From Rhodocollybia butyracea (taxonomy: Eukaryota; Basidiomycota; Agaricomycetes; Agaricales; Omphalotaceae): a DNA stretch of 15,530 nucleotides. The stretch is taken from assembly GCA_015501585.1 (NCBI GenBank), contig JADNRY010001185.1, forward strand, positions 1 through 15,530, written 5' to 3'. A program made the position numbers and the translations under genes. Each line of letters opens with the position of its first letter. The first letter of the stretch is position 1. The notes beneath the pieces are model-generated. The model was not told the origin of the DNA and did no database searches. It was given only the letters and a program-made list of their open reading frames with translations. Below, piece after piece: positions 8,014-15,530 of this stretch.

Positions 8014-8541
8014 TCAATGTCCTCTACGAGCAACTTTCAGCGATTCCTCTTCCAAACCTTTGATCCATACGACCTCTATGCCAGCATTTGTCAGTTTCTC
8101 AGCTCCTTCGCATTTCACAAAGTCATCTGGTTCGCCAACTCCAATGAAACAACGCTTTACTCGAGCGTCGATGAGTGCATCTGCACACGGAGCAAGTCCA
8201 GACGTCCTAACTGAACAAGGCTCCATAGTAGTATAAACATCTGCCGAGGCAAGGATGTCTGCATGAGAAAGTGATTTTGTAAGGCTGAATTTGGAGAGTT
8301 CATTGTGGGGCAATGAACGGAATTTAGCCAGTGCGTTGGCTTCGGCATGTGTATTTCCCGCAAGTTCTCGAGAGAATCCTGTGGACATCATAATTGGATC
8401 ATCCCCGATTCTAGAAACGAGTACACATCCAACACAGAAGGCGGTAGGTGTAGGAATGCATTTTTCAGCCTCCTCGAGAGCAATTCGTAGAAACTGGAGA
8501 TGTTCGGCGTTGGATGACATACAAAGTGATGAAGCGCCCAT
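8014..8541 (-). CDS. RIB2: Rib2-type pyrimidine deaminase of riboflavin synthesis
   Basis: This is a zinc-dependent deaminase of the cytidine deaminase superfamily, most like the C-terminal deaminase domain of yeast Rib2, which deaminates the diaminopyrimidine intermediate of riboflavin synthesis. The single-exon reading gives 175 residues from the ATG at 8541; another ATG at 8520 would remove seven residues. Visible motifs are PTAFCVGCVLV near residue 32, STGFSRELAGNTHAEANAL with the zinc His65 and catalytic Glu67, YTTMEPCS (Cys109), GLAPCADAL (Cys119) and IGVGEPDDFV near 134. The pattern of TGFSREL, GNTHAE and TMEPCS is shared with Rib2 rather than with tRNA or dCMP deaminases. The N-terminal pseudouridine synthase-like half of yeast Rib2 is absent, so this is a stand-alone deaminase. 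The frame stays open upstream to 8757 but has no ATG there. It lies 70 bases before RLP24 on the same strand. Confidence 0.82.
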   Translation of the reverse strand: MGASSLCMSSNAEHLQFLRIALEEAEKCIPTPTAFCVGCVLVSRIGDDPIMMSTGFSRELAGNTHAEANALAKFRSLPHNELSKFSLTKSLSHADILASADVYTTMEPCSVRTSGLAPCADALIDARVKRCFIGVGEPDDFVKCEGAEKLTNAGIEVVWIKGLEEESLKVARRGH

Positions 8542-8925
8542 CAAGCGCTTCTGCTCACATACCTGGCTGGCGTTTCTACTGAAACGGGTGGATGCCGAAG
8601 CTACGAATATGGATAGAAGTATGTCTTGTTGAAGACTCCGATTTACACTGAGCAAGCTACTGAACAACTGCTGAGTTTGCCTTTGGAAAGACCATGTATT
8701 CACAGAATTCTTGTCGCGACTATGGTGATGCAGGCCTGCTTCCAGGTATAAAACCACTCAACTTACCGTAATTTCCCCTGCCGACTGCTACTTACTGTAA
8801 CTCGATTTTGTGTCACTCGCGTCAGTGTCGCGTCTCGGAGGCAGACGCCTATCTCGTCACGTGAATTGATTAATCAGCAATTTATATGAAAAAGCTTCTC
8901 CCTCATTCCTCCCAAGTACAACATC
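8542..8925. promoter_or_regulatory. Divergent promoter between the deaminase and SPT6
   Basis: The start codons of the two divergent genes are 384 bases apart. A perfect palindrome TCACGTGA (8857-8864), an E-box of the kind bound by bHLH factors such as Cbf1, lies about 62 bases before the SPT6 start. A possible AATTGATTAATC stretch follows it. No further gene is supported, although the deaminase frame stays open across part of the region. Confidence 0.45.
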
Positions 8926-11900
8926 ATGGCCTCTCCTGCTCCTGAGGAACGTGAAGCATACGCACAACAAGAAGATGATCCAATGCAAGGCGTCGAAGAT
9001 GACGAGGAAGGGGAGGGTGATGATGTTGGACCTGGTCAACCGGACGATAGCTCCGAAGAAGAGGAGGAAGATGCGGAAGAAGAAAGGCGCATAAGGGAGG
9101 GATTTATTGTCGATGAAGATGAGGACGAGGAGGAAGAGGATGACGAAGAAACACGGAAACGTCGCAAACGGCGTAAGAAACATCATAAGCGAAGGCGTAT
9201 GTTGTTTATTATATTTTTTCTTTCGAGTAATCCTCATAATGAATATTAGGCGAAGAAGAAGAAGACCTGGAGGAAGATGATCTTGAGCTCTTGGAAGAAA
9301 ACACGGGTGGAGCCTTCAAAAAATCTCGGCTGAAGCGTCTTGTCAGACGCGGAGGGTCGGAATCGCCGCCCACAGCATCGTCTTCTAAACGCCGTGCTAT
9401 CGTACAGTCAGACGACGAGGACTTGGATGAACCGTTGCCCAGAATTCAGGATATTCAGCAGATCTGGGATGACCAACGAGATGAGGAAGATGACGATGCA
9501 GACGGGGATATTGATGACTTCATTGAATATGACGACGATGAAGAGGGTGGTATACCAATGGACGAACAGGCGCGTGAAGAACGGCGGAAAGAACGAAGGC
9601 GACAGCAGCTTGAACTTCGACGCAAGGCTCGTGGTGCGCATCCCGAGCTGGCAGGTATTGACGCAAAGTTGGTTTTTCTTTTCTTTCCCTTAACTATTGC
9701 TCACCGTGACTGGTAGTGCTTGGGCCGAAATTCACGATGTCTTTGGAGATGGACATGAGTATGATTGGGCTCTGGTCTTAGATGAAGACGGAGACTTCGA
9801 ACAGGAGCACACGAAAGACATGAAGCTTCAAAACGTACGACCCTGTTAGTTTTTGTTGTCTTGACATTCTCACAAATGGAACCCTAGGTCTTTGAACCAT
9901 CTGAAATTCGCGAGCACTTACTGACTGAAGACGACCATCTCATCCGAGCTCGGACTCGCCAGAACGTATGCAGCTGACAACTTCTTCACTCTCCAACTCC
10001 GCCAGTCTATCTTTGCATCAAAATATAACTGCCGAGGATATCAACAAGGATGGTGCTCGATGGGTCACTCTCCGTCTATCGCAAGAAAAACAAAAGGAAT
10101 ATTTCGGAACTGAAGGAGCATACCAACATCTACAAGGGGAACTGGTTATGGCCGTCACATTTTTCTCTTCGTTCCATGTTTGTCGACGAATACGAGGTTC
10201 CTTTCATCTGGACACACAGGCGCGATTATATATCACATTTCGATGTCAACGACCCAAGTTCCCTCGCCTGAAATTCTTTCCCTTCCAGAATTATGGGCTT
10301 TATTATCTTGGTCAAAGTACGGTCGCTCGTTGAACGGAGAACGCATTATCAGCCTCTTATGCCGCCTCGGAGTCACTGACATGTATTATACGGCGAGATC
10401 TTCCCAGCAATCGACAGTATCGAGTTGTCGCGGATACAACAGAATGGTTATTGATGAAGTCAAGGACAGGAAGCGAATGAGGCTGCCTTCCGTTTCCAAT
10501 GATGAAGTTGAAGTGGAAAAGAAACACAAATGCAAGCCGGATCTCTGCGTACGACTTGCGAAGAAGAGTATCGTTTCACGGCTTGCTGAGGTACAGTTTG
10601 TGGCTTGTTATTCTTCTCCTACTGATCTCTATCATCTAGGGTTTTTGGAATCGCTTCTCACGAAGTCGTGCTCAACTTTCTCAACGAAACACGTCTGCAC
10701 TATGTTGACAATCAAAACCTTGACCCCTTGATCTATGCAGAACAGTTCGCAGATCCTATCCTGCAAAAGCTCTGGAACCTGAAGAGCTCCTTCGACGCGC
10801 GCGCATGATCGTTGCTACTGAGTTGGGAAAAGATCCTTTACTTCGTGATAATATGCGGCAACTTTTTAGGAAGCATGCCCTGGTTTTCCGTTCATCCAAC
10901 CGAACGAGGAATCGCTAAAATTTGATGAACAGCATGTCTACTACGTTGGTGCCGTTCCTACATACCCTCTTTCCAAGGCTGACTTGATGCCATTTCAGAG
11001 CTTCAAATATCTCAATAATAAAGAGCTTGACAACTGCTCGAATCTTCTCAGTTTCTCTACATTCTCAAAGCGGAACATGAACTCCTGGTCACAGTTTCTA
11101 TATCTCCCGCTAGAGATCAAACAATTTTGAACGAAGGTTGATCGATGCTTTCTCGTCGGATTCACTTCGTGATTCTGTGAAGGCTTGGAAGAAGAACGTT
11201 CGCGGATCGTTCAGGAAGTGTTGGAGCAAACATTTGATACCAGCAGGCGTCAAATGGACGAGGGAGTTTATTCGAGAAGAAGAGGAAGACTGGATTGCTA
11301 ATCGGTGTGGCGAAGAATTACGCAAGGTAATTACTCTTCTGCGACGTTATCCTACAAGACTAATGTCTGTAATGGAAGCGCATCGACGTCGCACCCTATT
11401 CCACCGACATATGAAATTAGGTGCTATACCTCTGTGATCGCTGTCTCTTGGGGCAAGGGTGACCCTCAGAAAGATGCAATCTCAGTGTTTTCATGGATGA
11501 ACTTGGCCGATATCGCGAGTGGATCAAATCGACAACTTGGTTGATACAGAAACTCGAGATGAGTTCATCGAATGATTCACCGACGTAAACCAGATGTCAT
11601 CGTCGTCGGAGGGTTTACTATGGCTACCGCCAAGCTATCGAAACGTGTTCAAGGAGATTGTTACAGGCCGTTCGGATGCCGAAGCAAGTGGCTCGTTCAC
11701 CGAGCCTACGTTCGATATTCCTGTGATATATGTTCCAGATGGGCTGGCCCGTCTCTTTCATGAATAGCATCCGGTCTAAAAACGAGTTTACCGCGCTTCC
11801 GGCGAATTGCGAGGTATTGTGTTGGTCTCGCTCGATATGTCCAGAGTCCTTTGAACGAGTACGCTGCTGTTGGGTCCGATATCGCAGCTATATCGTTTGA

Positions 11901-14117
11901 TGAAGAGGATCAACACCTGGTGGGGAAAATCTTGCTTTTTTATGTGTATATTTCTTGATCTTTTTTTTTCCTCAAAGCTCCCTCCTGACAAGCTTCTAGT
12001 TGTCTTGGAGCACACCATTGTCGACATTGTGAACAAGGTAGGGGTTGACATCAACCGATGTGTGACGGATGGCTATTACCGGCACCTTCTTCCCTTCGTT
12101 TGCGGATTTGGCCCTAGGAAGGCACGAGAATTGGTTGCAAAAATTGATGGACTTGTGAGCGTCCATTCTCAGGTATCATACTCTGCTCTAACTGGTGGAA
12201 TCAGGGTGGGAGTCTGGTCAACAGGAACCAGTTCATCAAGAGTGGCATCCTGACTACCAAGATATTCTTGAATGCAGCTGGATTCCTTCGTATTATTCAA
12301 GAAGTGGATGATCTCAAGGCCAAGCATCGTATGGATGACGAGCATGCACCGGATCCTTTAGATGACACTCGTATTCATCCGGAAGATTACGAGCTTGCTC
12401 GGAAAATGGCGACCGATGCTTTGGAATTGGATGAAGAAGATATTCATGACGAACACCCCTCGCATGTTATCGGACTAATCATGCAGGATTCTGATTCCGA
12501 GAGAAAGCTTTCCGAACTTAGCTTGGACGAATTCGCAGTCAGCTTGTACAACGCAAACCAGGAAATGAAGCGCCATACTCTCAACGTCATTCGAGACGAA
12601 TTACTTCAACCATTCGCAGAGCAAAGATCGTCTTTCCCTCCTATCACTAGCTGGCAAGTCTTGACCATGTTGACAGGAGAGACTCAGAAAACGCTTAGTG
12701 TTGGCCTCATCGTTTCGGTCCTGGTTTTCCGTACCCGACCTGATAAAGCGGATGTCCGACTTGACTCTGGGATGGAGGGCATCATTAATTCATCGTACCT
12801 TGTTGACGACTTGACGAAGGGCAAAACTATCCAGGGTGTCATTTTCGGAGTCACACTTGACCACGATGCCGATCTTTTCCAAGTAGATTTATCTTCCCGT
12901 CCCAGTGATTTTGCCGAAGGCGACACAGATTTTCGACAAAAGACGAAAGATCCTGACTGGGACCATGCGCAGGAGGATAGGGATAAGGATATTTTAGCTC
13001 GAAAAAAGAGGGCCGAGGTGACGAAGACACGTCGCATCATCAAACATCCCCACTTCCACAATTTTAACACCGCTCAAGCAGAAAATTATCTGGACAGTCA
13101 GCAGCGTGGTGACGTTGTTATACGACCGTCTTCCAAGGGTGTGGATCATCTGGCTGTGACTTGGAAGGTGGATGATAAACTATATCAACACATCGGTGAG
13201 CGAATTGCGCATATCCTGATCATACTAAACAGACTAATCATGCTGTAGATATCGTCGAGAAGAACTATGACCCCACTGGCCAGGGCTCCAACAGCGAATT
13301 CTATGTGGATGTCAATCATACCTACACTGATCTCGATGAATTAATCGTCCATCATGTAAAGGCTATGGTTAAGCTTGTTGAACAGCTAATGGCCCATGAA
13401 CGTTTCAAGCCTGGATCTGAAGACGAGCTGCGTAAGTCAATTGGTGAATAATACCCTGTCTTTGTACTGAGTGATATACAGACCTCTTCCTCAAAAACCA
13501 ACTTCTAGCCAATCCGGCCAAAAGTATGTACGGTTTCACTCTCAATCGAAAAAGACCAGGACACTTCAACTTGTGTTTCTTGGCGAACAAGGATTCTACC
13601 GTTCAGACATGGGTACGCCGTCTTCCGTCGTTATACTAAACAGTGCTAAAGTATTGGTCGGTAGCCCGTCCGAGTCACTCCTGAAGCATACTATCTCTTC
13701 GAAGCTGCTGCGACGGGAGTACCAGAACTATGTGACGCTTTCAAAGTTCGGTAAGAATCTTTGCTTCGCAACCTCCCGGATTATCCTTACCTATGACTCA
13801 GACATCTGCATGAATCACAAAACGCTACTTCGGCGGGGGAGGAAAGACGCCGTATGGTGCCGGACGTACGCCTGCGCGAGGAGGATACACCCCAGGAAGA
13901 ACCTCTGTACGACCTACACGGACACCTAATCCATACGGCGGATCTACACCAGGTCCCAACTACGGTACAGCACCTACCAATTTTGGTGCACCTCCATCCC
14001 AACCTCCTTATGCTGGATACCAAACCCCTCGTGGCTACCCTCCGCCGCCTGGAGGAATGAATCCTGCGAGGACATGCCATGATCCAAAATGCTTCTAATA
14101 ATCGAGGTTTCAGGTAG
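8926..14117 (+). CDS. SPT6: Transcription elongation factor and histone chaperone Spt6, with many frameshifts in the middle
   Basis: Spt6 travels with RNA polymerase II and reassembles nucleosomes behind it. The N-terminus is acidic (starting MASPAPEEREAY), followed by a basic KKSRLKRLVRRGG stretch. Then come the conserved core (PERMQLTTSS, FVDEYEVPFIWTHRRDY), a YqgF-like part (VIAVSWGKGDPQKDAIS, RRKPDVIVVGGFTMATAKLS), a helix-hairpin-helix (LLPFVCGFGPRKARELVAKI), an S1 domain near 12660-12890, tandem SH2 domains (GDVVIRPSSKG, MYGFTLNRKRPGHFNLCFL) and a Gly/Thr/Pro-rich tail with RTPARGGYTPGRT. Clean exons include 8926-9196, 9250-9667, 9717-9834, 12205-13195, 13249-13431, 13482-13612 and 13665-13750. 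Between about 9950 and 11820 the frame changes some twenty times by single bases. Further shifts occur near 13835 and 14080, so the stop (14115-14117, or 14096-14098 in the uncorrected frame) is provisional. The start has a good context (ATCATGG). Confidence 0.93.
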
Positions 14118-14318
14118 TAGTTATCTATACATCGTTATTGTCATTATCCTTTTTATTCCGCTTTGTACCCACTCTGTATTTCTACATCATCTACGTTTTC
14201 TACATCTACGTTTGTAAACAAAAAGTGCGTGTTCAACTTGTTGCGGCATTGCTCGTGATGACGTTATTTCACGCTCCGCGTGCATATTCCGATTCGCAAC
14301 TTGAACTTCACGCACACC
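14118..14318. other. Intergenic region between SPT6 and the membrane protein gene
   Basis: These roughly 200 bases hold the SPT6 3' end and the promoter of the next plus-strand gene. The sequence is T-rich with CTACATCTACG/CTACGTTTTC units (14187-14215). A CGTGATGACGTTATTTCACG stretch near 14252-14271 contains TGACGT, the core of a CRE/ATF-type site, about 60 bases before the next start codon. No gene is seen. Confidence 0.3.
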
Positions 14319-15087
14319 ATGAGTTCTATTGAAATGGAAGACCTCTCTGTCAAGAAGAAGAACGAAAATAAAGAAAATCTTAAGACTCTGGACTTACACG
14401 AAGCGGAAATGGACGACGCTGCATCGACATGGACAATTGTCGCAGCTTTGCTGTTCGTTAACCACCTTATATATATTTTTTGGTAGTTTTGGATTTATCT
14501 GACTCTCTAGACTCGTTCTATTTGCTGCGATACTCACGCTATCGCCACAATTCCTGCTGTTCTTGTCAACCGACACACCTTCGACAATGACTTCTCTCGA
14601 ACGCTTCCTTTCTGTGCATTTTGGCATTTGGCTGTTTACAATCGCTGTTGCATTGGTTCTCAATGTGCGTCTCTGCCTCCTTGTCATCGAAGGAAAGTAA
14701 AGAGATTGTTCCAGATTCCTTCCTCTTCTCCATTACCGTTGGGGTTCAATCAGCCTGGCCATCCTCTCCTCAAGCCTTTCACCTTTGCTGCGCTCTTCTC
14801 GTCCATTATATCGTACAATACACGTTCTGTCGGTTCTCTTGCCTCTATTCACTGTGTGATAATTGGTGTTGTTGGCCTCTGGGGTCTCTGGGTTGTAAGA
14901 CATCTTCCTTTAGCAAACAACTTTGAAGCTGATAATGCTCAAAGATAGTATTTGGATCCTCAGGCCGAATTTCCAAGAAGACTGGGCCGACAAGCATACA
15001 TCCGCATTCATCTTTGGGAACAAATCCGCATCCTCCAAGCAGAAGAAAGAGTGGTCGAAGAATCAGAAAACTGGTCATGGCTCATGA
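14319..15087 (+). CDS. Four-helix membrane protein of unknown function
   Basis: Four exons fit: 14319-14452, 14511-14664, 14715-14894 and 14945-15087, giving about 203 residues after correcting one missing base in the G run near 14986. The N-terminus is charged and cytosolic-looking (MSSIEMEDLSVKKKNENK). Four hydrophobic segments follow: TIVAALLLVLFAAILTL, FGIWLFTIAVALVLN, a weaker one around FTFAALFSSIIS, and IHCVIIGVVGLWGLWV. The tail is basic and hydrophilic (GRISKKTG, DKHTSAFIFGNKSASS, KEWSKNQKTGHGS). The first intron uses the donor GTTCGT, as in the esterase gene. I recall similar architectures among uncharacterised basidiomycete proteins but know no named family, and no catalytic motif is visible. 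The start ATG has ACC before it, a good context. Confidence 0.7.
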
Positions 15088-15152
15088 ACGATCAAGTCTA
15101 TGCTTTATGTAAAACCATGAAATCAGATATGCACCTCATGAAATTGATATAA

Positions 15153-15462
15153 TTACGCCCTACATATTAGATCTCTTCGTAACCGAAGCGTGTAAGAATC
15201 ATCGGCCTTCAAAAGTTCGCTCATATCGATTTCACCTCCAGCGTCTACCCGTGAGTGCCTATCGGTCATCTATATCGAACTTATCTCATTCATACGCTAA
15301 GATTCTTGCAGTTGCAGTTTTTTTCCATATCCCGCTCGGAGTAATAAGCCATTCGCGCAGAATATACTGGCATTGCAGTCTTCATCCCTGCTTTTCACTG
15401 TCTCTTTATGCTGTCTCTTTATGAAGATTCGTATCACTCGAGCTTTCATGATTACTACCCAT
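15153..15462 (-). CDS. Possible small minus-strand gene, broken or incomplete
   Basis: On the minus strand an ATG at 15462 opens MGSNHESSSDTNLHKE, then hits a 13-base tandem duplication (15398-15423) that shifts the frame. Removing one unit would let the frame run on through KSRDEDCNAS. Further left, another open piece reads GGEIDMSELLKADDSYTL and RLRRDL before a stop near 15155. A GT-AG intron of about 50 bases (near 15299-15250) could join them, but I cannot make all parts agree in phase. No family is recognised, and the gene could equally start outside the window. This is a weak call, kept because the stretch is otherwise unexplained. Confidence 0.22.
15398..15423. repeat. Perfect 13-base tandem duplication
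   Basis: CTGTCTCTTTATG is repeated exactly twice without spacer. Because 13 is not a multiple of three, it shifts any frame running through it, including the candidate minus-strand frame. It looks like a recent slippage product. Confidence 0.9.
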
Positions 15463-15530
15463 AGTGCCCACTGCAAGTACCCTTGAAAGCACATTTTCAA
15501 AAAAATGATGATTGAAAGAATGGTCATAAT

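Noticed and set aside
8542..8757. Extended N-terminus of the deaminase up to 8757
   Set aside because: The frame is open but has no ATG before 8541, and its sequence does not resemble the family. A mitochondrial leader from an upstream exon cannot be shown.
9950..11820. Programmed frameshifting or many tiny introns in SPT6
   Set aside because: The breaks are too many, lie in conserved protein, lack GT-AG pairs, and are usually fixed by one base in a homopolymer or one missing base.
1..15530. tRNA or rRNA genes
   Set aside because: I saw no cloverleaf with the A and B box promoters and no rRNA-like blocks on either strand, though short or degenerate RNA genes could be missed by eye.

Overview
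This window looks like nuclear DNA from a basidiomycete fungus, probably an Agaricomycete. The genes are intron-rich, with introns of about 44-67 bases and GT-AG ends. The readable proteins are eukaryotic housekeeping factors plus a fungal-type hemicellulose acetylesterase. This placement is inferred from gene style and protein content, not from a database search.

Layout, left to right. 1-2214 (+) is the 3' half of the listerin E3 ubiquitin ligase gene (LTN1/RKR1), ending in its RING-variant finger. A small, disrupted, unidentified gene lies on the minus strand at about 2181-2701, tail to tail with listerin. 2740-3210 is gene-free and resembles an old repeat. 3211-5051 is the most striking structure: a near-perfect palindrome made of two copies of a roughly 0.91 kb element, head to head across a 14-base spacer. 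Each copy is bounded by the same 14-base terminal inverted repeat, and all four termini carry TA. It sits just upstream of a carbohydrate esterase family 16 (GDSL) gene at 5209-6608 (+). Then come two minus-strand housekeeping genes, the ribosome biogenesis factor RLP24 (7153-7944) and a Rib2-type riboflavin-pathway deaminase (8014-8541). A divergent promoter region separates these from SPT6, the transcription elongation factor and histone chaperone (8926 to about 14117, +). It is followed by a four-helix membrane protein of unknown function (14319-15087, +). A possible small minus-strand gene lies at the right edge.

The genes do not form a pathway. This is an ordinary compact housekeeping neighbourhood into which a mobile palindrome has landed. 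A second feature runs through the window: listerin, the small antisense gene and the middle of SPT6 (about 9950-11820) carry many single-base frameshifts, often an extra T in a T run. The esterase, RLP24 and the deaminase are clean. The two palindrome arms also differ mostly in homopolymer length. The simplest explanation is uncorrected indel error in parts of the assembly rather than decay of essential genes, but the sequence alone cannot settle this.

All exon joins were worked out by eye from splice signals, reading-frame continuity and remembered family motifs. Coordinates in frameshifted stretches are approximate.
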